DNA of 31,336 nucleotides from a virus (IMGVR_UViG_3300005589_000080:1-31336); one strand, 5' to 3'. Counted from the stretch's first letter, positions 16,258-22,850 are shown. The notes: generated by a model not told the origin, from the letters alone. Translations and numbers: made by a program.

Positions 16258-16287
16258 CCTGGGGCCACCACGCGTGGTGGCCCCAGG
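16258..16287. terminator. 30-bp perfect palindrome, partial terminator or processing hairpin
   Basis: Two 15-base arms (CCTGGGGCCACCACG and its exact complement) meet with no spacer, so RNA would form a stem with a small loop cut from the centre. It lies between the stop of the decoration candidate and the next start on the minus strand. A U-run does not follow (CTGGAAAGG), so full termination is unlikely. An attenuator or RNA end-protection structure after the highly expressed capsid genes is plausible. Confidence 0.6.
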
Positions 16288-16293
16288 AGTTCG

Positions 16294-16719
16294 TTACTTG
16301 GTGCCTTCAATACCACCGATGTGGAGCTCACCGATAATGGTGCCACTGATGTTGTTGTCAGCCGGCCCCTTGCGAGCCCCATAGCGGAGGGCCCAAATTC
16401 GACTAACCACCGTACTGGTGCCGCGAGCCACTTCGCATCGGACGTAGCGATCGCGGGGGTCGTAGTGGTCCACCCAGACGATTTCGCTGGTACCACTAAC
16501 TACTCCGCTGTTTTCGATATCATCGAAATCAGAATCGTTGGCGCTCTGCGCGATATTCACGATGTTGTCCGTCGCGGGGGTTTCCAGCTCCACCAGGAAG
16601 AGAACCCCCCGGTAGTCCTGCATATCGACACTGTCGCTCTCGATTGCTGTGGTTCCGTCGGACGTTACGCCCTTCACCTTGTCAATCTTTGCGATATTGC
16701 TCAATTCGTGGAAGTCCAT
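16294..16719 (-). CDS. Capsid-associated (decoration-type) protein candidate
   Basis: 141 residues. The pattern TTAIESDSVDMQDYRGVLFL, ANDSDFDDIENSGV and DPRDRYVRCEVARGT, then a C-terminal GELHIGG segment, is shared by small proteins found immediately after the major capsid in many siphophages, by my recollection. They are uncharacterised and are thought to be head decoration or completion proteins. It follows the capsid gene with a 19-base gap. Confidence 0.55.
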   Translation of the reverse strand: MDFHELSNIAKIDKVKGVTSDGTTAIESDSVDMQDYRGVLFLVELETPATDNIVNIAQSANDSDFDDIENSGVVSGTSEIVWVDHYDPRDRYVRCEVARGTSTVVSRIWALRYGARKGPADNNISGTIIGELHIGGIEGTK

Positions 16720-16738
16720 GACTTTCCCTTTCTCTTGC

Positions 16739-17992
16739 TTAGGCCGCCGCCAGCTTCATGCGACTAAACGCTTCCGCCAACACGGGCATGCCGTCGATCT
16801 CGGCGTTCGCCATAAATCCGATCTCGTTGGTGCTCGCATATTTCTCGACCAGCTTCTGGATGGTCATACTCAGCGCCTCGGCGATGTAGTAGTACTCCCA
16901 AGCTGCCAGCATCCCGACATACTGACCAGCGGTGAAGGTGGATGGCGCGAAGCGACTGGAGTCACAAGGCAATCCGTAAAGCTCGTCGTTGCCGTTACCG
17001 CCGCGAGGCCTCCAGAGTGGAATCCCCTCACCGTCTTTCAGTAGGGCCAGTTGGCGCTTGGCTTGGCGGTGGAAGAGCCAGCGAGCATCGTTGATGTACT
17101 CTTCTTCCAGGTTGAAGTAACACTCGATAACGCCGTCATACGTGATGGCGGTCGTGGTGTTGCCCGTACTAATGTCACGACTCGCTGGGATGCCGTTGTC
17201 GCTGGCAGTAAATACGCCAAGGCTCTTGCCTGCGCCGTTGCCCGTCATGAAGTCTTCTTCCTGCTGATGAGCAAAGCGGTAGGCGATACGCTTCTGGAGA
17301 AAATTCCAGATCTTGGGGTGTTTGCGAAGAAGCGTCTTACTGATCTTGAACTCTTCGCCCATATGGCGAGGATTCAGTTCGCGCTTGCCAAACGCGAGAT
17401 CGGTGCCAGCTGGACGCGTTTCAATTTCACCGACATGCGTGGGGTCACTGGCGTCTGTGTCTAGGCTGATCACACCAAGGTTGGCGGCATCAGTCAGCTG
17501 CAACACCGTGGCGTGTTGGCGCATAAAAACCCGCTTATCCACGTTCATGATGATGCCATCGACCGTTCGGGATGGCAGGAAGATGCCACCACTAGAGGAG
17601 TTGTCAGCCTGGGCTGCCCGAGTTTCGGAGTACTGCCGAAGCTCCTCAGAAACCACCGCCTGATTAGAGGCGAGGTAGTTAGTACAAGCCTCCTCTAGCC
17701 GTTGCTCAAGTTCCGCTTGTCCGCGCTCGCCATACCCTTCGCGATACTCGCCTTCCGAGTTCCTGTCAAGGTACTCGTCAGCCACCGCGTTGGCTTCCGC
17801 CTCCTTGGCGCCAAGGCGCTCTTCGCGCTTGATGCTCTCTTCTGCCTTGTCCGATTCCGCCAGAAACGCGTCAAAGCGCTGTTCTTCCTCGGGCGTCATG
17901 TCCCGGGATTCTTTTTCGGCAACATCAGCGATGGCGCGAGCCTCCGCGATCCCCCGATTGTATGTGTCTTGCAGTTTTTTGAGCCTGCTCAT
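16739..17992 (-). CDS. Major capsid protein, HK97 fold with delta-like region
   Basis: 417 residues. The first ~100 residues are a highly charged coiled coil (MSRLKKLQDTYNRGIAEA; MTPEEEQRFDAFLAESDKAE), as in the HK97 delta domain that acts as internal scaffold and is removed by the protease. The rest has typical capsid features: SSSGGIFLPSRTVDGIIMNV, EIETRPAGTDLAFGKRELNP, KISKTLLRKHPKIWNFLQKR, and a C-terminal EIGFMANAEIDGMPVLAEAF. It overlaps the protease gene by 4 bases (ATGA). Cleavage between residues of about 95 and 120 would be expected. Confidence 0.9.
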   Translation of the reverse strand: MSRLKKLQDTYNRGIAEARAIADVAEKESRDMTPEEEQRFDAFLAESDKAEESIKREERLGAKEAEANAVADEYLDRNSEGEYREGYGERGQAELEQRLEEACTNYLASNQAVVSEELRQYSETRAAQADNSSSGGIFLPSRTVDGIIMNVDKRVFMRQHATVLQLTDAANLGVISLDTDASDPTHVGEIETRPAGTDLAFGKRELNPRHMGEEFKISKTLLRKHPKIWNFLQKRIAYRFAHQQEEDFMTGNGAGKSLGVFTASDNGIPASRDISTGNTTTAITYDGVIECYFNLEEEYINDARWLFHRQAKRQLALLKDGEGIPLWRPRGGNGNDELYGLPCDSSRFAPSTFTAGQYVGMLAAWEYYYIAEALSMTIQKLVEKYASTNEIGFMANAEIDGMPVLAEAFSRMKLAAA

Positions 17993-18678
17993 AGCAAGGT
18001 CCTTTCCTTCAGTAATAACTTCGCTTTTCGGTAGGACATACCTCTGCGCTGTTCGTCCGGCTCTGGAGTGGGATCACTGGTCCCGGCGTCCTGAGTGGTG
18101 CGACCTTCGTCGCTGTCCCGGTCTTCTAATTGCTCCTCGACAACCGTGTCGGCGAGCTTTCCCGAGGCTTTCCAATGGTCCACCAACTGGGTGGCCCGTG
18201 CCTCGATTTCAGTGCCTTCGTAAGCGGGGAAGGTCACGGGGCTGACTTCAAATAGTCGAATCTCCGTGATTTCCCGTAGAATCATTTCGTCGCCTTCGCC
18301 CCGCTGGATGTTCTCCTTGATGACTTCAAATCCGAAGCTCATAGAGTCCACCTCGCCCCGCTGGATGTTCTCGACAAACCCCGAATAGGGCGCCTGTTTC
18401 GGTGGGTCGATTTCGGTCTCAAGGCCTCGTGTGCTCTGCTCCAGCACAAGAGTGCCGCGCTCCGTATCGCCCATGGGGTATATGGTCTGGTGATTCCACA
18501 GAGCCTTAACCCTTCGCTCTTGAAGCGTCTTCGTGAAGGCTCCGGGCTTGATGACCTCCCGGAAAGAACCGCCGATCACGGCCTCCTGGTTGAAGACGGC
18601 AGCCAGACCGCGCAGCTTGCCATCACTCTCGGCGCGCACCTCGAAGGGGTACTCTCTGCGCTCGATTAAGCCTTTCAT
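17989..18678 (-). CDS. Prohead maturation protease, S78 family
   Basis: 229 residues from the ATG with AAGG at 7 bases; an upstream in-frame start would overlap the portal. The S78 fold is shown by LRGLAAVFNQEAVIGGSFRE, KALWNHQ with His63, and DSMSFGFEV with Ser114, followed by EVSPVTFPAYEGTEI. The enzyme removes the capsid delta region during maturation. The short sequence ENIQRGE occurs twice, 19 codons apart (103-109 and 122-128), because of a 20-bp exact DNA repeat; the second copy lies in the loop after the catalytic Ser. The C-terminal 60 residues are charged and low in structure. Confidence 0.9.
   Translation of the reverse strand: MKGLIERREYPFEVRAESDGKLRGLAAVFNQEAVIGGSFREVIKPGAFTKTLQERRVKALWNHQTIYPMGDTERGTLVLEQSTRGLETEIDPPKQAPYSGFVENIQRGEVDSMSFGFEVIKENIQRGEGDEMILREITEIRLFEVSPVTFPAYEGTEIEARATQLVDHWKASGKLADTVVEEQLEDRDSDEGRTTQDAGTSDPTPEPDEQRRGMSYRKAKLLLKERTLL
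18296..18372. repeat. 20-bp exact direct repeat inside the protease gene
   Basis: TCGCCCCGCTGGATGTTCTC occurs at 18296-18315 and 18353-18372. The offset is 57 bp, a multiple of three, so both copies encode ENIQRGE on the minus strand. This indicates an in-frame duplication or slippage event in the protease. Confidence 0.85.
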
Positions 18679-18691
18679 GTCGTCGCCTTTC

Positions 18692-20818
18692 TCATGCCGC
18701 AGCCAGCATGCACTCGCAGCCACCGTGTAGGGGCGGGTGATTGATGTTGCCTCGGGCTTTCAGGGGCACAATGTTGTCGTCACCGGGATCGACTTCTTCC
18801 GATGCCTCGACAAAGGTTTCTTCCACGCCGACAATCTGCCCGTCGAGTTCTTCGCAGAGAGGGCAGGCTTCCGCATTGGCCACCCAGGCGAGGCGGGTCA
18901 CACCGAGGGCCACGAAGGCCGTCCGGGCTACCGCGTCGCCGAGTTTTACGGCCTCGGTACTTGCAATTTTCTCGGCCTGGTTCTTCCGCTTGCCGTCCTC
19001 GCGGCCTTCTTCCCATTCAGTCAGCCGTTGCTCGATGGCTTCGGCCAGCTTGTCGGGGTCGATGCTCTCGATCAGCTGGCGCATTTGGCCGGCAAAGGAG
19101 CCGCCCTTGCGCTTGATAAAGGCCTCGATGTAGTTCTGTACGAAGTCCGAAAGGTCGGGGGCGTCGGATTCTTGTTCGCGGGCCACCGCCGAAATCATCG
19201 CTTCGGCGTAGGTCTCGAAAATGGGACCGAGAATCTTTTCTACCGCCGCGCGGAAACCACCTTGCGATTCAAAGTACTCGGAAACAGCATTGCCAAAGTC
19301 GCTCGCGTCCCGCTGGGTCAGGTGTTTCGCGGAGAGCTTCCGCATTTCGCGGTTAACGCCCTTCATGAGCCGATCACTGTCCCGCTGGATCTGCTTACGG
19401 AAGGCACCACGAAGGGAGCGCCGTTCCCGGGTCACGTCCCGCAATTCCGCCCGGCGTTCCACGCTTACGCGCTCGCCGATCTCGCGGGTTTCCCGGGTAT
19501 CACAGGTGCCACAGCCACACGCCTTGTCCCGTGTGCCGGAATCACCGTCCTGTTTCGGGGCTTCGTCGGGGGCCTCGTCGGTCAGGTCGGGATTACCGCC
19601 CGGATTGCCCATATTCAGGGGCTTGGCGATGTCGTCGTAACCGTCTACGGGGTCCATATTGAGCTTGTCGCGGCCCTCATTGACGGACATAAACGGCTGA
19701 CCTACGGCAATACGAAGGGCTTCGAAGCGCGTCTTGATGTCGGTACGGAGCAGGGCATCAACCATAAATTCGATGTAGTAGGTCTTGCGCTCTTCTGCTT
19801 CGAGCAGCACCTTCTCCATGCGCTGTTCGATGTTCGTCATCCAAGGGCCAAGGGTTAGCTGGATGAACTGGATCATCTGGTGTTCGATGTTCGAGAACGT
19901 GGCCTTGCTTAATTCCATGAGCAGGTGGGGCGGGATACCGAAGATCCGGGCCACTTCCTGGACCTGGAAGGTCATGCCCTCGATCATCTGGGCTTCTTGC
20001 GCGGTAATGCCCACAGTGCGAAACTTCATGCCGTTATCAAATACAGCGACCTTATGCGAGTTGCTCACCCCTCCATAAGTGTCTGACAGCTTGTCAGCAA
20101 ATGCCTGCTTGTCTTCTTTTGTTTTGAACTGGTGCTCAGTCTCGACCACGGAGCCAGGGGACATGCCTGTCTTGAAGACTCGCGCCCCAAACTCGTCCAT
20201 CGCGCCCATCTTGCCGAACGTCGTCGCAGCGCGCTGGGCCATGGCGTACCCCAGAAAGCCCTTATCTGTAAAGCCTTTAAGGTGCAAGATATCGCGTTTT
20301 TTGTTGGTAAGGGTGGTGATCTTCCCGGCGCCGTCACGATAGTCGTAATATAGCCAGCCGTTGACGCGTCGGGTTTCTTCCATTTGGCAGGTCAGGAGGG
20401 GCCAGATCTCTTGGACATGGCCGGAGAGAGGGCTACGAACGACCTGCGCGTAGCTATCGCCCCGCAGCAAGGCATTAGCTATAAGCTCCGTCTTGAATTC
20501 GAAGGGGGTCTGTTCCCGGTTGGGTTCTTTTTCGAGGACCCACCAGAGCGGGTGCTCTTCCGCTGCCCTGATCTTTGTGGTCCCGCCCTTCACCTTTTCG
20601 TAGAGAGGGGAGGGGAGCATAGCCAAGGACCACGCAATTATGCGCGATGCCTGAAGTACAGCGGGAAGGCTAAGGACCTCATCGGATGTGAGGTGTTTGC
20701 CTGTAGCATCCGCCGAAATGGCTTGCCCCAGGAACCAATTCTCTTGCTCTAGCGAATTCGCGGCAAGATTAGTACTGACCCGATTTCGCCGCTCCATCAC
20801 GCGAGAGAGGAAGCCCAT
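18692..20818 (-). CDS. Portal protein fused to a Mu-F/SPP1 gp7-like domain
   Basis: 708 residues against about 400-450 for a usual HK97 portal. Residues 1-410 are portal (HPLWWVLEKEPNREQTPFEF; FQVQEVARIFGIPPHLLMEL; FMSVNEGRDKLNMDPVDGYD). A linker with Cys pairs (CGCGTCDT, about 437-445) leads to a helical domain and a C-terminal head morphogenesis module: NAEACPLCEELDGQIVGVEE and NHPPLHGGCECML. In many phages that module is a separate minor head protein bound to the portal. Fusion would fix one copy per portal subunit. The portal is the DNA entry and exit ring at the head vertex. It follows a 51-codon ORF with 1-base overlap. Confidence 0.92.
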   Translation of the reverse strand: MGFLSRVMERRNRVSTNLAANSLEQENWFLGQAISADATGKHLTSDEVLSLPAVLQASRIIAWSLAMLPSPLYEKVKGGTTKIRAAEEHPLWWVLEKEPNREQTPFEFKTELIANALLRGDSYAQVVRSPLSGHVQEIWPLLTCQMEETRRVNGWLYYDYRDGAGKITTLTNKKRDILHLKGFTDKGFLGYAMAQRAATTFGKMGAMDEFGARVFKTGMSPGSVVETEHQFKTKEDKQAFADKLSDTYGGVSNSHKVAVFDNGMKFRTVGITAQEAQMIEGMTFQVQEVARIFGIPPHLLMELSKATFSNIEHQMIQFIQLTLGPWMTNIEQRMEKVLLEAEERKTYYIEFMVDALLRTDIKTRFEALRIAVGQPFMSVNEGRDKLNMDPVDGYDDIAKPLNMGNPGGNPDLTDEAPDEAPKQDGDSGTRDKACGCGTCDTRETREIGERVSVERRAELRDVTRERRSLRGAFRKQIQRDSDRLMKGVNREMRKLSAKHLTQRDASDFGNAVSEYFESQGGFRAAVEKILGPIFETYAEAMISAVAREQESDAPDLSDFVQNYIEAFIKRKGGSFAGQMRQLIESIDPDKLAEAIEQRLTEWEEGREDGKRKNQAEKIASTEAVKLGDAVARTAFVALGVTRLAWVANAEACPLCEELDGQIVGVEETFVEASEEVDPGDDNIVPLKARGNINHPPLHGGCECMLAAA

Positions 20819-20989
20819 CAGCCGCGCCTCCCGGTATCCAGGTTCAGCCCGTCAAGAAAGCGAATAGGTATCCCATACATGCGCGCTATTTCTTCCGGCG
20901 GAATAGGGGTAGGGGCAATATTAAGCGGGGGCGGGTCTACGCAGAAGACGAGGCGGGGTTTCGTGTCGCCCATCAGCCACGCCTCCCGG
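20814..20989. repeat. 21-bp near-exact direct repeat at two gene junctions
   Basis: A 21-base segment, CCCATCAGCC followed by R-CGCCTCCCGG, occurs at 20814-20834 and 20969-20989 with one difference, 155 bp apart. Each copy contains the stop of one gene and the start of the next (GGCTGATGGGC on the minus strand), and each upstream product ends in GRRG. It frames the 51-codon ORF. Confidence 0.8.
20818..20973 (-). CDS. 51-residue protein with a portal-like motif
   Basis: The ORF starts with ATG overlapping the previous stop by 1 base (TGATG) and ends overlapping the portal start by 1 base. The product begins MGDTKPRLVFCVDPPP and ends DTGRRG. Its segment EIARMYGIPIRFLDGL aligns with EVARIFGIPPHLLMEL of the portal next door (8 of 16 identical, several others conservative). 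It may be a decayed or regulatory duplicate of a portal helix-loop, or an unrelated small protein. The perfect junction spacing favours translation. Confidence 0.5.
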   Translation of the reverse strand: MGDTKPRLVFCVDPPPLNIAPTPIPPEEIARMYGIPIRFLDGLNLDTGRRG

Positions 20990-21188
20990 GAATCTTCGGC
21001 TCAGGCCCAATCGCGACCCACACCAGGAGCATCCCAAGCAGAAACAGCAGCGCACCACCGCACAGGATCGCCCACCAGATCGACGCGAGCTTCGTCAGAC
21101 CGGCCATAATCATGACCAATCCAAGCAAAGTGACTGTCTCTTCCGGTTCCAGCAATCCATCAGCCTCGTGTTGCGTTTGTTGCGTCAA
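20973..21188 (-). CDS. Small protein with two membrane segments
   Basis: 71 residues if started at the TTG at 21188; no clear ribosome-binding site precedes it, and internal starts such as the ATG in LVMIMAGL (21113 or 21107) are possible. Two hydrophobic stretches (about 19-35, 38-60) flank SIWWAIL and end before a polar tail (PEPKIPGRRG). It is the first minus-strand gene after the divergent control region. Membrane proteins near portal genes are uncommon; function unknown. Confidence 0.45.
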   Translation of the reverse strand: MTQQTQHEADGLLEPEETVTLLGLVMIMAGLTKLASIWWAILCGGALLFLLGMLLVWVAIGPEPKIPGRRG

Positions 21189-21230
21189 TCCACAACAAAC
21201 CTAACACGGACCAGCCCCGAAGACTACCCC

Positions 21231-21251
21231 CTAGTTTCTAGAACCTAGAAA
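21231..21251. promoter_or_regulatory. Candidate operator: CTAG triplet array with a perfect inverted repeat
   Basis: TTTCTAG (21235-21241) and CTAGAAA (21245-21251) form a perfect inverted repeat with a 3-base spacer. CTAG recurs at 21231, 21238 and 21245, that is, with 7-bp period. It lies 15 bases before the -35 box of the plus-strand promoter and between divergent genes, a good place for a repressor. The RHH protein at 21693 is an obvious candidate ligand. Confidence 0.5.
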
Positions 21252-21266
21252 AAATTACGAAAGTGC

Positions 21267-21295
21267 TTGACATCCGCTATTGTGTCGGCTACAAT
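21267..21295 (+). promoter_or_regulatory. Strong sigma-70 promoter
   Basis: TTGACA (21267-21272), 17-base spacer, TACAAT (21290-21295). Both boxes are at or near consensus and the spacing is optimal. Expected start of transcription is near 21302, leaving a leader of about 46 bases before AGGAG and the first ATG. Confidence 0.8.
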
Positions 21296-21347
21296 AAAGA
21301 CAGTTAAGGCAAACGGCAACCCGAAGGGGCCAAACAGGAGACACGAC

Positions 21348-21464
21348 ATGATTGAAGGTAAGCACAACGAAGCACGCAGGACGGGCGGCTTGATATGCTC
21401 AAACGCTGGTGCAAATACTTTGGTGTCGAACTGGAGGATGCATGATGAACGACCAGCATCATGA
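21348..21464 (+). CDS. 38-residue leader ORF of the inverted unit
   Basis: ATG with AGGAG at 7 bases, the first start after the strong promoter. The product (MIEGKHNEARRTGGLICSNA...) has no recognised motif and overlaps the next gene by 20 bases in another frame. It may be a translated leader that couples expression of the genes downstream. The strong ribosome-binding site supports translation, but not function. Confidence 0.4.
   Translation: MIEGKHNEARRTGGLICSNAGANTLVSNWRMHDERPAS
21395..21445 (+). CDS. 16-residue ORF ending in the next start
   Basis: ATG CTC AAA gives a 16-residue peptide (MLKRWCKYFGVELEDA) whose stop overlaps the start of the 83-residue gene (TGATG). The peptide is compact and the GGAGG for the next gene lies in its 3' end. 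No good ribosome-binding site precedes it, so it may be chance. Confidence 0.2.
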   Translation: MLKRWCKYFGVELEDA

Positions 21465-21696
21465 GGGTGGTGAGTACTACCCGGTAGACGTCGTGCCCAA
21501 TTCGTACAAGGCGGATTTCAAGCGCCACGTCGCGTGCTACACGCTCGATCCTGGCTCCCCAGACAGGGACACCTACCGGTGGATACTGATAATCGAGGGC
21601 GAGCGCTGCACACACGAATCGCGTCACGAGTCGCCGGAACAGTGCGAACGAGTCGCTGAAATCGTTATTGCGGCCATACGGGGGCAAGACCAATGA
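21445..21696 (+). CDS. 83-residue protein of unknown function in the inverted unit
   Basis: Start with GGAGG 7 bases upstream. The sequence has an acidic N-terminus (MNDQHHEGGEYYPVDVV), a strand with YRWILIIEGERCTHE, and a C-terminal helix (QCERVAEIVIAAIRG). It shares a stop/start overlap (ATGA) with the RHH gene, so the two are probably co-expressed. An alpha/beta fold is likely; no family recognised. Plus-strand orientation is opposite to every structural gene around it. Confidence 0.6.
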   Translation: MNDQHHEGGEYYPVDVVPNSYKADFKRHVACYTLDPGSPDRDTYRWILIIEGERCTHESRHESPEQCERVAEIVIAAIRGQDQ

Positions 21697-21872
21697 CCGA
21701 CGCCCCCCGAAAGCGCGCCCCGGGTGGTGGAGCCAAGCCCCTGTACGGTGAACGAATGACGAAGTGTACCGTCAGACTCCCACCGGTCCAGGTGGCACGG
21801 CTCAAGGCCCTCGGCAACGGCAACCTGAGCAAAGGGCTACACAAGGCCCTCGGCATCGACCGCGACAAGTAG
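21693..21872 (+). CDS. Ribbon-helix-helix regulator (Arc/CopG-like)
   Basis: 59 residues, ATGA overlap with the previous gene. After a basic start (PRKRAPGGGAKPLYG) comes the RHH pattern: strand MTKCTVRLPP, helix VQVARLKALG, turn with GN, helix LSKGLHKALG. RHH proteins bind as dimers of dimers to short repeats, such as the CTAG array upstream of the same unit. An autoregulatory repressor is the simplest model. The target is inferred. Confidence 0.6.
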   Translation: MTDAPRKRAPGGGAKPLYGERMTKCTVRLPPVQVARLKALGNGNLSKGLHKALGIDRDK

Positions 21873-21876
21873 ACCG

Positions 21877-21904
21877 CAGGCCCCGATCACGCGACCGGGG
21901 CCTG
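21877..21904. terminator. Stem-loop terminator between converging genes
   Basis: CAGGCCCCG (21877-21885) pairs exactly with CGGGGCCTG (21896-21904) around a 10-base loop. It starts 4 bases after the RHH stop and lies before the end of the minus-strand gene at 21913. A weak T-rich stretch follows on the plus strand. The symmetry allows use from both sides. Confidence 0.65.
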
Positions 21905-21912
21905 TGCTGTGT

Positions 21913-22197
21913 CTATCCGCTGCTCTGTGCCAATTCGCAAGCACGCCCCACCGCTACTAGTGCCTCGTTCAAGTCCTGTATGGTATCGCCCTTACCCCGA
22001 ATCCCAGCACAGAGGAGCTTCTTTATCGCATGCTGCCGGGCGGGACACGTCACCCCGAAGGCCACCAGTACCGCGTAGACATCCACGGAAGTGAATCCGA
22101 CATCAGGATACCCATCGACACCACGGATACGCCTGATATACTTCGAACGTCCGTGCTCTTCCGCCTCTTCATTCTCACTTCTCAATTCACTCTTCAC
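21913..22197 (-). CDS. Conserved-looking phage protein of unknown function
   Basis: 94 residues from a GTG inside the 3' end of the zinc-ribbon gene. The first 11 residues (MKSELRSENEE) derive from a dispersed DNA repeat. The remainder has a distinct pattern, TSVDVYAVLVAFGVTCPARQ then HAIKKLLCAGIRGKGD and TIQDLNEALVAVGRACELAQ, that I recall from other phage genomes without a named function. It is the last gene of the terminase message and meets the inverted unit head-on at the hairpin. Confidence 0.6.
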   Translation of the reverse strand: MKSELRSENEEAEEHGRSKYIRRIRGVDGYPDVGFTSVDVYAVLVAFGVTCPARQHAIKKLLCAGIRGKGDTIQDLNEALVAVGRACELAQSSG

Positions 22198-22384
22198 TAT
22201 TCACCAACCTTTCTACAGTTTTGCCATGCCACCCACACCGGCACCGATGGAAGCGCACTCGGCATCCACCACCGGGAGGCATCGTCCGGGTCACAGGCGC
22301 ATTTTCCCCACACACGAGACACACGCAACCCGCTGGGCGAGGGGGCTTCCATACCGGGGCCTCGTTTCCTTGCTCATCCGTCAT
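22187..22384 (-). CDS. Small zinc-ribbon protein
   Basis: 65 residues; ATGA overlap with the 30-residue membrane ORF. Two Cys groups, CVCLVC (about 21-26) and HRCRC (about 46-50), spaced as in zinc ribbons, flank a basic loop with TRTMPPGGGCRVRF. Such proteins in phages are often DNA- or RNA polymerase-binding regulators. The end (LVNSEE) lies in the dispersed repeat. Function not known. Confidence 0.5.
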   Translation of the reverse strand: MTDEQGNEAPVWKPPRPAGCVCLVCGENAPVTRTMPPGGGCRVRFHRCRCGWHGKTVERLVNSEE

Positions 22385-22473
22385 TTACTCAATCTCCAAA
22401 TCGCGGCCATCAATCCCAGCCCAACCAGCAGGCCGAGCAGTGCACCACAGCCAAAATCGTCCAGATACCTCAC
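22381..22473 (-). CDS. 30-residue single-span membrane peptide
   Basis: GTG start overlaps the previous stop by 4 bases (GTGA), and its TGA overlaps the next start (ATGA). The product MRYLDDFGCGALLG... has one Gly/Leu-rich span (about 9-25) and a basic end (WRLSK), a classic N-out/C-in small membrane protein. Coupling on both sides is strong evidence for translation. Function unknown; its place in a terminase operon is unexpected. Confidence 0.5.
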   Translation of the reverse strand: MRYLDDFGCGALLGLLVGLGLMAAIWRLSK

Positions 22474-22850
22474 GGGGCAGGGTTGGCCAGGCTGACACCA
22501 GCGTGTACTGCCGTGGCCATGCCGTTGACCCATTGACCCCGATGCAAGGCCGAGGAATCCCGCCGTTCACCCGCCCCGGCCAAAGTCTTCGCGCGCTTCA
22601 CGGGGTCTTGGTGCTCCGAAACTACCCGCTGCACCTGCTCCATGCTCGTGGCCAGCGCGTTGACTCGTTCCGCCTTCGCAAGATCACGGGCCATCGCCTT
22701 CCGCTGCTGATACTCCCTGCCGCTTGTGCGATGCGCGCATTTGTTGGTGCAAAACTTTCGCCGGCCACTCCCCCGCGGGATCGGTCCGCCACACTCGTGG
22801 CACTCCTTCAACCCGCCGACACCCTTCTCACTTCTCAATTCACCATTCAC
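22470..22850 (-). CDS. Zinc-finger protein with helical tail
   Basis: 126 residues from GTG (a TTG at 22868 inside the terminase end is an alternative). Near the N-terminus, CHECGGPIPRG and FCTNKCAH form a CxxC...CxxxC zinc site, as in small phage HNH-like or treble-clef proteins without the catalytic residues. A basic helix follows (REYQQRKAMARDLAKAERVN). The N-terminal VNGELRSEK comes from the dispersed repeat. It follows the large terminase by 7 bases. A nucleic-acid contact is likely, the exact role is open. Confidence 0.55.
   Translation of the reverse strand: MNGELRSEKGVGGLKECHECGGPIPRGSGRRKFCTNKCAHRTSGREYQQRKAMARDLAKAERVNALATSMEQVQRVVSEHQDPVKRAKTLAGAGERRDSSALHRGQWVNGMATAVHAGVSLANPAP

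Larger units (their letters stand above)
22172..22843. repeat. Two copies of a 19-bp repeat at gene starts
   Basis: GTGAATTGAGAAGTGAGAA on the minus strand is identical at 22190-22172 and 22843-22825. Each copy is preceded by related (GTGAAT)n-like sequence. In both places it forms the 5' end of a gene, giving similar N-termini: VNGELRSEK in the zinc-finger protein and VKSELRSEN in the 94-residue protein. Confidence 0.8.

Noticed and set aside
18737-19858. Plus-strand open frame of 373 codons inside the portal gene
   Set aside because: It is an antisense frame over a clear portal and Mu-F-like sequence. The long open frame comes from high GC content, and its translation has no domain.
21267-21464. 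65-codon plus-strand frame starting inside the promoter
   Set aside because: Its start lies in the -35 to -10 region, so it would not be in the transcript. The start at 21348 has a good ribosome-binding site.
22385-22570. 61-codon minus-strand frame in the zinc-finger region
   Set aside because: The Trp-rich product has no recognisable domain and overlaps the zinc-finger gene. The coupled 30-codon frame in another phase is the better candidate.
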